Assembly (NCBI RefSeq): GCF_003390395.1
Contig: NZ_QUOV01000001.1
Location: 3,286,001-3,350,000 of the forward strand
From: Thalassotalea euphylliae
Lineage (GTDB): Bacteria; Pseudomonadota; Gammaproteobacteria; Enterobacterales; Alteromonadaceae
Length of the DNA: 64,000 nt
Direction: 5' to 3'
Shown here one piece after another: positions 40,667 through 49,757 of the stretch. Within the stretch, counting starts at the first letter, position 1. Every line of letters begins with the position of its first letter. The notes under the pieces are model-generated. The model did not search any database, was not told where the DNA came from, and saw nothing but the letters and a program-made list of their open reading frames with translations. The translations under genes were made by a program, and so were the position numbers.

Positions 40667-43555
40667 TTATTCCATAAAACGTTGCCAAATCTGTGCAACT
40701 GAGCCTGCCATCTGATTAAACATTGCTTGTGATAGCTGAGCTTTACCGTCTTGTAATACTGCCCGATGGCTAGCATTGCGAAGTTGGCAATAGCTATCAA
40801 CTAAGTGCTGAGCCGACTCGTCAGACACTACCCCCACTTTCGCTAGCCCTTCAATAATTCGAATATTGTCTGAAAATTCCGTTAACTGTGGATATTGCCC
40901 ACTAAATCTCAAGACTAAATATTGCGTTAAAAATTCAATATCTACCAAGCCACCGTGACCGTGCTTGATATCGATACATTGCCCTGACGATGTATCAATG
41001 TGGTTACGCATTTTCTCGCGCATCTCGACAACTTGCTTTTTCAATTCACCGTTTTCTCTAGGATTAGTTAATACCCGTTTTCGAGTAGCGGAAAAATTAT
41101 CTCTAATATCGTCATGACCATAAACCATGCGGGCTCTGACCAAAGCTTGATGCTCCCATGTCCAAGCTTCAGTTAGCTGGTAGTCAGCAAACGAGTCGAT
41201 GTGAATCACTAATACGCCGGAATTACCAGACGGCCTTAAGCGCATATCAAGTTCATACAAAATGCCACTACTCATCCGAGTATTGAAAATATGCATCACT
41301 TTTTGCGCCAACTTCACGTAAAACTGGCTAGCAGCAATTTCCCGTTCACCATTAGTGGTATCGTTAAGTGGGCAATCGTGAACAAAAACTAAATCTAGAT
41401 CTGAGCCATATCCTAACTCAATGCCGCCCATTTTGCCGTAGCCAAGTACGGCAAATCCTTTGTGGTTAGTACCTAAGGTAGATTTGGGTTGGCCAAAACG
41501 CGCTGTTAATTGATGCCAAGCCTGTTGAATTACCTCGCCAATTGTAGCTTCTGCTAAGGCTGTTAAGTGATCGCTTACTTTCATTAACGGTAACACACCG
41601 CTAATATCCGCAGCAGCGATACGCAGTTGTTGCGCTTGTTTAAATTGCCGTAAGCCATTCATTTGGCTTTCAACATCATCTTCTGGAATACGCAACATGG
41701 CTTGTTGTAATTCATTGGCATAGTCAGCCAACGCTGGCGGGTTATGCAGTAGCTTAGGGTCAATAAGCTCATCTAACAGTATTGGAAATTTCGCGATGTA
41801 ATCACTGATCCAGTGGCTTTGCTGGCACAAACGAATTAAGTGAATAAGTGCGCCGTCGTTTTCATAAAGCAGTTCAAGGTAAACCGTTCGACTCGCTACT
41901 TTTTGGATAATTTGCAATACCCTAGGCAGCACTACCTCATAAGCATTCTCGTATGCATTCTCAAAAGCACTATTACTATGTAGGTGAAACAAGACACGTG
42001 GCATGAGTTTGTCTAAGACCACTCGACCTCGTTGACCAATAGGCTGCTTTTCTAACTCTTGCTTAAATTCGTACAGCATTTGCCAAATACCGTCTTTTTG
42101 CCAATTTGAAGCAATCGCTTTTTGCCAAGTGAAGTCGTCAGTATCATGCCAGCTATCGTGCCAAAGCGTTTGCCATTGGGCTTCAATATCTTCATGATTG
42201 GGAGCTTCTTCTCCAATCAGCTGATTAAATTCATCGTGCACATAGCCTAGATGCGCATTGAGCCTAGTTAAAAACTCCTGCCAAGTATCAATGCCAAGCA
42301 CGTGTAATAATCGCGCTTGATCAAGCTCACTATCAGGTAGTGTTTGCGTTTGCTGGTCGTCTAACGCTTGAATTACATTCTCGACACGGCGTAAAAACCG
42401 ATAAGCATTGGTCAGTACACGGGCACTCTCCGGCGGCACTATTTGATGTTCAACTAATAGTGGCAACACAGTCAAAAGGTTGCGCTGCTGAAGTTCTTTG
42501 ACACGGCCACCGCGGATTAACTGAAAAACCTGAACAATAAACTCAACTTCGCGAATTCCACCCGCTCCCAGTTTAATATTGTTGGTTAATTGCTTGCGCC
42601 TAACTTCACGGCTAATCATCAGTTTCATTTTGCGCAAGCTTTCGATGACACTAAAATCGATATAGCGGCGATACACAAACGGGCGTAATAATTGCGACAG
42701 CTCTTGGTGATGTTCACCTTGGCCTATTGGCCGAGCTTTGAGCATGGCGTAACGCTCCCAGTCGCGGCCTTGATCTTGGTAGTAGTCTTCCAATGCAGAG
42801 AAACTTAGTACCAATGGCCCACTATCACCAAACGGGCGCAGTCGCATATCCACGCGATACACAAAGCCATCGGCTGTTTGCTGATCTAGAGCAGCAATGA
42901 GTTTTTGCCCTAGTCGTGTAAAAAACGTTTGGTTGTCTAGCGATTTTCGAGCGCCACGCGTTTCGCCAGTTTGAGGATAAGTAAAAATAAGGTCGATATC
43001 GGAAGAAAAGTTGAGTTCACCGCCACCTAACTTCCCCATTCCGTAGACAAGCAAGGTTTGCTGTTGACCATCAACACCATATGGCACGCCCCAGCGCTCT
43101 TGGCAAAAAAGAGTAAGCCAGTTAAGTGCCGATAAAATTAACGCATCGGCTAGTTTGGTTAGGCGAGCAAGAGAAACATCAAGATCAGCGTACCCAACCA
43201 TATCAGACACGGCAATATCGACCATCGCCTGTTGGCGAAACTGGCGCAGCACTCGATGCAAGCTGGCTTCGCTGTCGCAATCTCGCAGTAAGTTGGCGAG
43301 TTGCTCCTCATAATCGGGCACATGACTGTCAGTGAAATCTCGCTCGGTAAACAACTGAACAATAGATTCAGGCTGTTGTTCAAATGCACGAAAAACAAAA
43401 TCGCTCAGCGTGACCGCTTCCATTAAATTTGCCACCGCATTGCTATCAAGCGGTTCAATGTAGTTTTGATAGTCATCAACTAAATGCTGATTTCGCTGTT
43501 TAGCAAGTGCAGCTAATTCATCAAAATGTGTATTTATGATCGGCAGGTTTGGCAT
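40667..43555 (-). CDS. glnE: Glutamine synthetase adenylyltransferase / adenylyl-removing enzyme
   Basis: A 962-residue bifunctional enzyme that adenylylates and de-adenylylates glutamine synthetase in response to PII. It carries two nucleotidyltransferase domains, each with the metal-binding GG...SDxD pattern: GGGELNFSSDIDLIFTY (about residues 177-193) for adenylyl removal, and GGIELGYGSDLDLVFVHD (about 710-727) for adenylyl transfer. Length fits the family (about 946). In E. coli hldE-glnE-ygiF are neighbours. Here hldE and glnE stay close while ygiF is 8.7 kb away. Confidence 0.96.
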   Translation of the reverse strand: MPNLPIINTHFDELAALAKQRNQHLVDDYQNYIEPLDSNAVANLMEAVTLSDFVFRAFEQQPESIVQLFTERDFTDSHVPDYEEQLANLLRDCDSEASLHRVLRQFRQQAMVDIAVSDMVGYADLDVSLARLTKLADALILSALNWLTLFCQERWGVPYGVDGQQQTLLVYGMGKLGGGELNFSSDIDLIFTYPQTGETRGARKSLDNQTFFTRLGQKLIAALDQQTADGFVYRVDMRLRPFGDSGPLVLSFSALEDYYQDQGRDWERYAMLKARPIGQGEHHQELSQLLRPFVYRRYIDFSVIESLRKMKLMISREVRRKQLTNNIKLGAGGIREVEFIVQVFQLIRGGRVKELQQRNLLTVLPLLVEHQIVPPESARVLTNAYRFLRRVENVIQALDDQQTQTLPDSELDQARLLHVLGIDTWQEFLTRLNAHLGYVHDEFNQLIGEEAPNHEDIEAQWQTLWHDSWHDTDDFTWQKAIASNWQKDGIWQMLYEFKQELEKQPIGQRGRVVLDKLMPRVLFHLHSNSAFENAYENAYEVVLPRVLQIIQKVASRTVYLELLYENDGALIHLIRLCQQSHWISDYIAKFPILLDELIDPKLLHNPPALADYANELQQAMLRIPEDDVESQMNGLRQFKQAQQLRIAAADISGVLPLMKVSDHLTALAEATIGEVIQQAWHQLTARFGQPKSTLGTNHKGFAVLGYGKMGGIELGYGSDLDLVFVHDCPLNDTTNGEREIAASQFYVKLAQKVMHIFNTRMSSGILYELDMRLRPSGNSGVLVIHIDSFADYQLTEAWTWEHQALVRARMVYGHDDIRDNFSATRKRVLTNPRENGELKKQVVEMREKMRNHIDTSSGQCIDIKHGHGGLVDIEFLTQYLVLRFSGQYPQLTEFSDNIRIIEGLAKVGVVSDESAQHLVDSYCQLRNASHRAVLQDGKAQLSQAMFNQMAGSVAQIWQRFME

Positions 43556-43804
43556 ACATTTCCCTTCAACATCGCCCGAAGTAGTGTGGCTGGTTATCGA
43601 GCGCTCAAGTCTTAATCGTTAGAAACTTTTTGAAAGATATTGACATAAAAATAATGTTTCAATAAACAGCGGATAAGATTTAGCATAACAAGTATGGACT
43701 GGACTTATTCTAGGTCATAAAACTATTACAATCGGCTATTGAGTCAAAGGATATCGCTATGTCTACAACAAGGCATAAGAGTAATCTTGAGCAGGGTTTC
43801 AATA

Positions 43805-43817
43805 GACATATTATGTC
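43805..43817. promoter_or_regulatory. Palindromic operator GACATATTATGTC over the -10 of the lipoprotein/DUF350/SpdS unit
   Basis: A perfect 13-bp palindrome with a single central base. A promoter can be drawn as TTGAGC (43787-43792), 16 bases, TATTAT (43809-43814), so the palindrome covers the -10 element. Two more identical copies lie at 47723-47735 and 47759-47771. A short open reading frame (43759-43821, 20 codons, AAAGG eight bases before it) overlaps the site. Confidence 0.75.
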
Positions 43818-43863
43818 ATAGATGTTATTAATGAATGATAACCATAGCATTTTTAAGGATGAG

Positions 43864-44877
43864 ATGGCACAAATGCAAATCACCAAAACCTTAGTCTTAG
43901 CATTCGTTTTGCTACTGAGCGCCTGTGGCGATCCAGTACAAGAGCAAATTGATGCACAAATTCCTTTAACTGAGCAGCGTGTTCAACAACTTGGCGACAT
44001 GCTTGATAGCGGCCAAATACGCAATGCTAAATTTATCACCCAATACGCTGATACCGTGGCAAAAAAATCGCCACAGTTACTTAGCATTGTTGATGAATTT
44101 CGCAAAGACGCCACTTCCAGTGGCCCGCTATACCAAGCACTGCTTGAACGCGTTGATTTGGTAAAAACACAGCCGCAAATGTTTGCTAACAAACAAGCGC
44201 GATTTGAAGAGCTTTTGAACATCTATCAGGCAGCCGACCCCATCCTGTATTCAGATGCGCTTAGTGACCCTCTTAACGTCTTAGCAGATATGTCTGACGG
44301 TGAGTTGCCGCGCGTTAACTCGATGTCAAAAGCGCAAAGTATGGCTGCGAATAATGCACAAGACTTTGGCGTTGGTGAACAGCTTATAGGCAACCCAGCA
44401 TACGGACAATGGCAAACCGATAGTAATGGCATGTCGTTCTGGGCTTGGTATGGTGTTTATCGCCTGCTTGACGATGTGTTAGATATCGATCGTAAGCGTC
44501 GCGGTAAAGTGTATTACAGCCGTTGGGGAAAATCGCGAAATTACAGCTACTACCACGATTACGGTCGCACCCGATATAGCTCACCAACTCAGCTGAGCAA
44601 GCAAACGCAATTAGAGACTCGTACTCGCAAGTCATTTGAAAGTCGCGGTCAACGATTCACTAGCGCTTACGGTAAAAATCGCAGCGGTGCATCAGGTGTT
44701 TCGAGCCAGAGTAAAACGGCACAAGCTAGTGCTTCACGATTTTCATCAAACAACACTAATAAAAGTAAATTTGCTAAGTCATCAAGCACCACGTCAAAAA
44801 GCAAATATAGTAAAAGTAATGCCAGTTTCAGAAACAGCAGCAGTAGTACATCACGCGGATTTCGTCGCGGTAAATAA
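43864..44877 (+). CDS. Lipoprotein with Ser/Arg/Lys-rich tail, first gene of the PspA-associated module
   Basis: A 337-residue predicted lipoprotein: MAQMQITKTLVLAFVLLLSAC gives a lipobox LLSAC, so the mature protein starts at the Cys of CGDPVQ. The middle (residues 40-200) is helical without a known domain. The last 110 residues are low-complexity Ser/Thr/Lys/Arg/Asn with KSKYSKSN-type repeats and end RGFRRGK, so this tail is strongly basic. The start at 43864 has AAGGA upstream; an in-frame ATG at 43822 would hide the signal. It is reminiscent of the DUF1190-type lipoproteins YjfM/YgiB that accompany this module in E. coli, but I cannot confirm homology. Confidence 0.75.
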   Translation: MAQMQITKTLVLAFVLLLSACGDPVQEQIDAQIPLTEQRVQQLGDMLDSGQIRNAKFITQYADTVAKKSPQLLSIVDEFRKDATSSGPLYQALLERVDLVKTQPQMFANKQARFEELLNIYQAADPILYSDALSDPLNVLADMSDGELPRVNSMSKAQSMAANNAQDFGVGEQLIGNPAYGQWQTDSNGMSFWAWYGVYRLLDDVLDIDRKRRGKVYYSRWGKSRNYSYYHDYGRTRYSSPTQLSKQTQLETRTRKSFESRGQRFTSAYGKNRSGASGVSSQSKTAQASASRFSSNNTNKSKFAKSSSTTSKSKYSKSNASFRNSSSSTSRGFRRGK

Positions 44878-44894
44878 GAATTAGGAGAATAAAA

Positions 44895-45800
44895 ATGTTA
44901 AACACCTTATTAGAGATTACTGCGTTGAATTCGAATTTAATGACATTCCTCGCCGTTGATATTGCCATTGCCATTGTCTTGTTAAGCGCGATGCGCTTCG
45001 TTTCTGGCGTAACGGCCAAAGTTAACACCACAGACGAATTGGCTAAGCAAGACAACTTTGCATTTGGTATTAGTGTCGCTGGCTCAATTGCCGCTCTAGG
45101 GATTGTGTTAACTGGCGCGATTACTGGCGAGGCAGCCGAAAGCTTAACGATGGAAGTTATTGGGATGACTTCTTATGGCATTTTCGGCTTAGTATTAATC
45201 AAAGTTGGCCGGCTTATTCACGACAAATTTGCGCTTAATCAAATTGACAAAACAGAGCAAATAAAGGCTGCAAACATCACTGTTGGTATTGTTGACGCAG
45301 CCGGTGCCATTGCAACTGCGATTATCATTAAAGCGGTTTTGATTTGGGTTTATGGCTTAGATGTCAACACCTTTATCGCCATCTTCAGTGGCTTTGTTGT
45401 TTCACAGGCAGTGCTGATTATCGCGACGCGTATTAAAGAGCGTCAATACGCCAAAAACAACCAAGGCGACTCAATGCAACAAGCCTTTGCCAACGGTCAG
45501 GTAGCGCTCGCAATTCGCTACGCAGGCCAAGTCATTAGTACTGCTCTTGCCGTGACCGCCGCAAGTTACTTCTTTAGCTATAGCCCGGAAACGCTGGTCG
45601 TCAATTTAGCTGGCTGGTTAGTGTTTGGTATCTTAATGACGTTATTGGTTACCCTACTTACCTTTATCGCCAAAAAGTTAATTTTATGGGGTATTAACCT
45701 TGTTGAAGAAGTTGATCAGCAGCACAACATTGGCGTTGCTGCAATTGAAATGGCGATTAGTATTTCAATTGCGATGATTTTAACTGGCCTAATGGCCTAA
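44895..45800 (+). CDS. DUF350 membrane protein (YjfL-like, duplicated)
   Basis: A 301-residue inner-membrane protein with about eight helices, twice the size of E. coli YjfL (132 residues). Two similar halves are visible: FAFGISVAGSIAALGIVL (about residues 55-72) and VALAIRYAGQVISTALAVTA (about 203-222), so it is a tandem DUF350 duplication. DUF350 proteins have no known activity but recur next to PspA homologues and polyamine enzymes. It begins 17 bases after the lipoprotein gene. Confidence 0.85.
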   Translation: MLNTLLEITALNSNLMTFLAVDIAIAIVLLSAMRFVSGVTAKVNTTDELAKQDNFAFGISVAGSIAALGIVLTGAITGEAAESLTMEVIGMTSYGIFGLVLIKVGRLIHDKFALNQIDKTEQIKAANITVGIVDAAGAIATAIIIKAVLIWVYGLDVNTFIAIFSGFVVSQAVLIIATRIKERQYAKNNQGDSMQQAFANGQVALAIRYAGQVISTALAVTAASYFFSYSPETLVVNLAGWLVFGILMTLLVTLLTFIAKKLILWGINLVEEVDQQHNIGVAAIEMAISISIAMILTGLMA

Positions 45801-45927
45801 CACTGTTTCACAAGTAGCCATTAATACTTGTGATGGCGGTATGATTGAAGCTTATCAAAGTTAACGACACCAAAGTTAACAATACCAAATTGGGCAATCA
45901 TACCGTCAACAACTCACGGTTTATCAC

Positions 45928-47622
45928 ATGACTAATACTCGTCGTCTATTACTTGACGACACAATCCTTATATTAACCATGGCCGTACTTGCTGGCTGTG
46001 GGCTTATCTACGAATACCTGCTCTCTCATTATGCTGGCCGTGTACTTGGTGTAATGGAAAGTACTATCTACACCATGATTGGTTTGATGATAGTTTCAAT
46101 GGGGTTAGGTGCCTTCGCGGCGCGTAAAATATCCTGCCCGTTTAATGGCTTTGTCTGGCTTGAAGCCATTATCGCCCTGCTCGGTTGCAGCGCAATTTTA
46201 TTAATTGGCGGTGCTATTGCCGCCACGCAATTACTGCCTCAATTGATTGCTGACACTTTCTTGTTACCACCTGACGCCATGCCACGTGGTGGATTATTTC
46301 AATCACTAAGCTGGCTCGCGCTCAAGCTTCCTTACATTTTTGGTGTGCTTTTAGGCTTTTTTATTGGCATGGAAATTCCGCTGATCGCCAAAATTCGCGA
46401 GCATGTGCACCAAAAACATCTACAACATAACTTAGGCACAATATACGGTGCCGACTATATTGGCGCAGGCATAGGCGCAGCAATTTGGGTTATTTTTTTA
46501 CTTGCGATTGATATCAGTAAGGCTGGCGCGCTGACCGCGGCATTAAACCTGTTGGCTGGAACCGTGTTTATTACGCGCTTTTGGCACCAGTTAAAATGGC
46601 GAAAGGTTTTGGTAAGTTTGCATGTTTTACTGGGTATTATCATGATGGTTGTATACCAGTTTGGTAACGGCTGGCTTAATCAGATGAACAATCTACTTTA
46701 TCTCGATAAGGTCGTTTATACCGATAAAACCCGTTACCAACAGTTAACCTTTACCGAACGTAATATGGGTTTGGAGAATGAGTCGGTCATTAGCTTTTAC
46801 CTTAACGGTCGCCTGCAGTTTTCGTCTATTGATGAAGACATTTATCACGGCTACTTGGTCTACCCTGTCATGGCAAGTTCAGCGCGCACTGATAAGGTAT
46901 TAATCATTGGGGGCGGCGATGGGCTAGCCTTGCGCGATGTACTCAAGTGGGGCGCAAAAGAAGTCACTTTAATTGACTTAGATAAGCAGTTACTCGATAT
47001 TTTTTCTAAGCCGAGCGAACACCTGCCAGCACCGCTTGCCAGCAAGCTCACTCAACTTCATCAGGGTAGCTTAACTGATGACAGAGTGACACTGATGCCT
47101 GCAGATGCCTTTATTGCCATCGACCAACTTATTGCAAATCGCCAGCATTTTGATGCCATTTTGGTAGACTTGCCTGATCCAAGCCACCCTGACTTGAATA
47201 AGCTTTATTCCGTTAACTTTTATGCGCGACTCAACCAATTGCTCTCTAGCGATGGGGTTATTGGTGTGCAATCAACCAGCCCTTATCATGCTAAAGCTTC
47301 TTTTATCGCTATTGGCAATACCTTGAAGGCTGCTAACTTTCTTCACGTTGAGCAATACCATGACAATGTGCCTAGTTTTGGCGAATGGGGTTGGAGTATT
47401 GCATCAAAAGCTGGGCTTTCACCTTCACAACGACTGAATCAGCTAACAGATTTACCTATTGAGCATAACTGGCTTACGCTCCCTTTGATTCTTTCATCGT
47501 TTAATTTTCCGCAGGGGTTTTATGATGAGCAAGAACAATATGGCATCAACTATCTGGGCAGCCATACGATATATCAATTGCATCAACAAGCGTGGAAAGA
47601 TCAACAAGGCATTGTCCAGTAA
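45928..47622 (+). CDS. Membrane-fused spermidine synthase-like aminopropyltransferase
   Basis: A 564-residue protein with two parts. Residues 1 to about 215 form six or seven membrane helices. Residues about 240-520 form a spermidine synthase fold with KVLIIGGGDGLALRDVLKWG (about 322-341, S-adenosyl donor binding) and ILVDLPDPSHPDLNKLYSVNFY (about 411-432), the catalytic acidic segment. The Asp pattern differs slightly from soluble SpeE (usually DxxDP), so the acceptor substrate may differ. It lies 127 bases after the DUF350 gene and points in the same direction, in one unit with it. Confidence 0.87.
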   Translation: MTNTRRLLLDDTILILTMAVLAGCGLIYEYLLSHYAGRVLGVMESTIYTMIGLMIVSMGLGAFAARKISCPFNGFVWLEAIIALLGCSAILLIGGAIAATQLLPQLIADTFLLPPDAMPRGGLFQSLSWLALKLPYIFGVLLGFFIGMEIPLIAKIREHVHQKHLQHNLGTIYGADYIGAGIGAAIWVIFLLAIDISKAGALTAALNLLAGTVFITRFWHQLKWRKVLVSLHVLLGIIMMVVYQFGNGWLNQMNNLLYLDKVVYTDKTRYQQLTFTERNMGLENESVISFYLNGRLQFSSIDEDIYHGYLVYPVMASSARTDKVLIIGGGDGLALRDVLKWGAKEVTLIDLDKQLLDIFSKPSEHLPAPLASKLTQLHQGSLTDDRVTLMPADAFIAIDQLIANRQHFDAILVDLPDPSHPDLNKLYSVNFYARLNQLLSSDGVIGVQSTSPYHAKASFIAIGNTLKAANFLHVEQYHDNVPSFGEWGWSIASKAGLSPSQRLNQLTDLPIEHNWLTLPLILSSFNFPQGFYDEQEQYGINYLGSHTIYQLHQQAWKDQQGIVQ

Positions 47623-47722
47623 TACGTTATTTAAAGGCTATCTAGAGATATTTTAATTTTTTGGAAAGCCTGTATTTAACAGACAAAGGTAACAAAAAGT
47701 AAAAACTTCACCGTAGCTGCTT

Positions 47723-47735
47723 GACATATTATGTC
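47723..47735. promoter_or_regulatory. Palindromic operator GACATATTATGTC overlapping the -35 of the DUF2170-PspA unit
   Basis: The palindrome overlaps TTGACA (47721-47726), the -35 box of a likely promoter (16-base spacer, then TACATT at 47743-47748). It is identical to 43805-43817 and 47759-47771. Confidence 0.75.
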
Positions 47736-47758
47736 TGAGTGCTACATTAACAACCAAT

Positions 47759-47771
47759 GACATATTATGTC
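47759..47771. promoter_or_regulatory. Second palindromic operator near the start of the DUF2170-PspA unit
   Basis: An identical palindrome, 36 bases centre to centre from the previous one, close to the expected transcription start near 47755. The pair brackets the promoter. Confidence 0.72.
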
Positions 47772-47828
47772 GTTTAGCAATTAGTGTCGATGTCGCCACT
47801 TTGCTACTTAGTTTGCATGAGGATAAAC

Positions 47829-48242
47829 ATGAATATACATAAGATAGCTGATCACTTAAATGCGCTAGCAGACAACTCTGAAACCGGGATGGTTTTTGAT
47901 TGCCAGCCTATTTCAGGTGATGTTGATGTGCTGCAAATAACTGTTGAAGGTCGTGAAGAGTTACCTATTTTTGTATCGGTAACCGATGATCAAATTCTTT
48001 GCATTACCTACCTTTGGGGTAACGACGAAGTTAAACAAGACAAAATCGCTGATATGCACACCGCTATGTTAGAAATGAGCATTCCAATGCCATTGTCTTC
48101 GTTCTCAAAAATTGGCGATAAGTACGTTATTTTTGGTGCCTTATCAATCGGTTCAACGTTTGCAGATATTGAGCACGAGCTAGCCGTTTTGAGTAACAAC
48201 GCTATCGAAATTATCGACGATATGAGCGACTACCTAGTTTAA
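47829..48242 (+). CDS. yjfI: DUF2170 protein (YjfI-like)
   Basis: A 137-residue acidic cytoplasmic protein of the DUF2170 family (YjfI in E. coli), directly upstream of a PspA homologue as in the E. coli yjfI-yjfJ pair. The ATG at 47829 follows GAGGAT; an upstream in-frame ATG at 47784 lies within the promoter region and is unlikely. The function of the family is unknown. Confidence 0.8.
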   Translation: MNIHKIADHLNALADNSETGMVFDCQPISGDVDVLQITVEGREELPIFVSVTDDQILCITYLWGNDEVKQDKIADMHTAMLEMSIPMPLSSFSKIGDKYVIFGALSIGSTFADIEHELAVLSNNAIEIIDDMSDYLV

Positions 48243-48270
48243 ATTTGACCATCATTGAGGAGCAATTTTT

Positions 48271-48966
48271 ATGAGTATTTTTAAGAAAATTATGACAGCG
48301 ATCCGTGGTGGTGCTACGGAAGTGGGTGAAGCAATTGTTGATGCCAATGGCACGCGAATCTTTGAACAAGAAATTCGCGATGCGGAGCACCATTTAACCA
48401 AAGCTAAGCGTGACCTAACCAATGTGATGGCGCAACAAATGGCAGCAAGCCGTGAAGTTGAGCGATTAAACCGTGAAGTTACCGAGCATGAAGGCTACGC
48501 TGCACAAGCACTTGAGAAAGGTGATGAGTCGTTAGCGTTAGCGGTTGCTGAAAAAATTGCGAGCTTAGAAACTGAACTTAGTTCACAACAACAAGCGTTA
48601 GCAAGCTTCGAAACCAATGCTAACCGCTTGAAAGAGCTAGTTCGTAAAAGTGAACGCCAAATTCAAGAGCACAAACGTCAATTGTCTATGGTAAAGACGA
48701 CTGAAAGTGTACAAAAAGCGACTTCAGCCATTACCGATAACTTTTCGTCAAGCAATTCTAAGTTGTTAAATGCTAAAGACTCACTAGAGCGCATTAAGGC
48801 TAAACAACAACAGTTTGACGACAAGATGAAAGCGGCTGAAGCACTTGAAGCGGAAACCGGCGACGGCTCGCTAGAAGCACAGCTTAAAGCAGCGGGTATT
48901 GGTGCTGCTGATAACAACGCAAGCTCAGTGTTAGATCGTATAAAAGCGAAACAAAACAAAAGCTAA
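48271..48966 (+). CDS. PspA/IM30 family membrane-stress protein
   Basis: A 231-residue, almost fully helical coiled-coil protein (heptads over about residues 25-150) of the PspA/IM30/YjfJ family. It starts MSIFKKIMTAIRGGATEVGEAIVDANGTRIFEQEIRDA, whose amphipathic start would bind membranes. PspA proteins form ESCRT-III-like assemblies that stabilise damaged inner membranes. No pspBC or pspF is nearby, so this belongs to the yjfIJKL-type module rather than the classical phage-shock operon. It begins 28 bases after yjfI. Confidence 0.9.
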   Translation: MSIFKKIMTAIRGGATEVGEAIVDANGTRIFEQEIRDAEHHLTKAKRDLTNVMAQQMAASREVERLNREVTEHEGYAAQALEKGDESLALAVAEKIASLETELSSQQQALASFETNANRLKELVRKSERQIQEHKRQLSMVKTTESVQKATSAITDNFSSSNSKLLNAKDSLERIKAKQQQFDDKMKAAEALEAETGDGSLEAQLKAAGIGAADNNASSVLDRIKAKQNKS

Positions 48967-48987
48967 TTGCGCGAGTGTTACCCAACC

Positions 48988-49040
48988 AACTCAGTCTGTC
49001 TTGTCGTTCCCCCTGCGACTTGTTAGGCTGAGTTTTCTTG
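48988..49040 (+). terminator. Hairpin between the PspA and DUF2491 genes
   Basis: AACTCAG (48988-48994) and CTGAGTT (49028-49034) enclose an inner GTCG/CGAC stem; TTCTTG follows. It may partly terminate or shape expression between pspA and the downstream genes. Confidence 0.45.
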
Positions 49041-49116
49041 TTTCTAGATTAGGTTTTCAATTACGCCTAATGTGTGTAACAAGAATACCGGCAAAGAACA
49101 AATAACTGGAACTACC

Positions 49117-49755
49117 ATGAGTTTTATCAAAAAGCTATTTGGCAACGAAGAAAAGCAACGTGCCGTTACCCATGTTAAAGACTTACAATTAAATGACATG
49201 ATTGCCATGTCAGACAGCTTTGGCTTGCCAAGTTTGTTACGCGACCAACAATTTCAAGTAACTGCTATTAACTGCTACGAGTTTGAGCATCGCACGCAAA
49301 CAGAGTGGGTACTCACTGGCCAAAGCGATGTCGAACTATACCTGTCACTCGAGGCTGATGATAAAACCTACCTAAAATTCTCACTTAAAATTGCCGACAA
49401 CGACGTTGAAACCTTGTTTGATTTAGACCAGTTTTCAACAGTATTTGATGAACCTGGCCAAGCGCAACTTGAACGACAACAAGACTCAACACTCAACCTA
49501 GATTGGAGTGATAGCCAATACCAACAACAAGCGTTCGCGCAAGTGGGCTATTTCCATCGCAAAGACAACCGCGTGAGCAATCTAAGCCAATACGAAGGTA
49601 GTGATAGCGGCGAGCAATTTGAACTTTATACCTTGTACAATCCAGATGAAGATAAAGGTATTGATATTGAAGTATGGCAGGATGGTGATACCGATGTTTT
49701 TCTGACGCTATTTCGCCCTGTCACGGATATTGTCGATATGTACCCCGGGAGTTAA
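49117..49755 (+). CDS. yjfK: DUF2491 protein (YjfK-like)
   Basis: A 212-residue protein of the DUF2491 family (E. coli YjfK), with the start MSFIKKLFGNEEKQRAVTHV and the conserved ending GIDIEVWQDGDTDVFLTLFRPVTDIVDMYPG. The ATG at 49117 has a GGAA-type site. It is of unknown function and is usually found downstream of yjfJ. Two bases separate it from the next gene. Confidence 0.82.
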   Translation: MSFIKKLFGNEEKQRAVTHVKDLQLNDMIAMSDSFGLPSLLRDQQFQVTAINCYEFEHRTQTEWVLTGQSDVELYLSLEADDKTYLKFSLKIADNDVETLFDLDQFSTVFDEPGQAQLERQQDSTLNLDWSDSQYQQQAFAQVGYFHRKDNRVSNLSQYEGSDSGEQFELYTLYNPDEDKGIDIEVWQDGDTDVFLTLFRPVTDIVDMYPGS

Positions 49756-49757
49756 TC

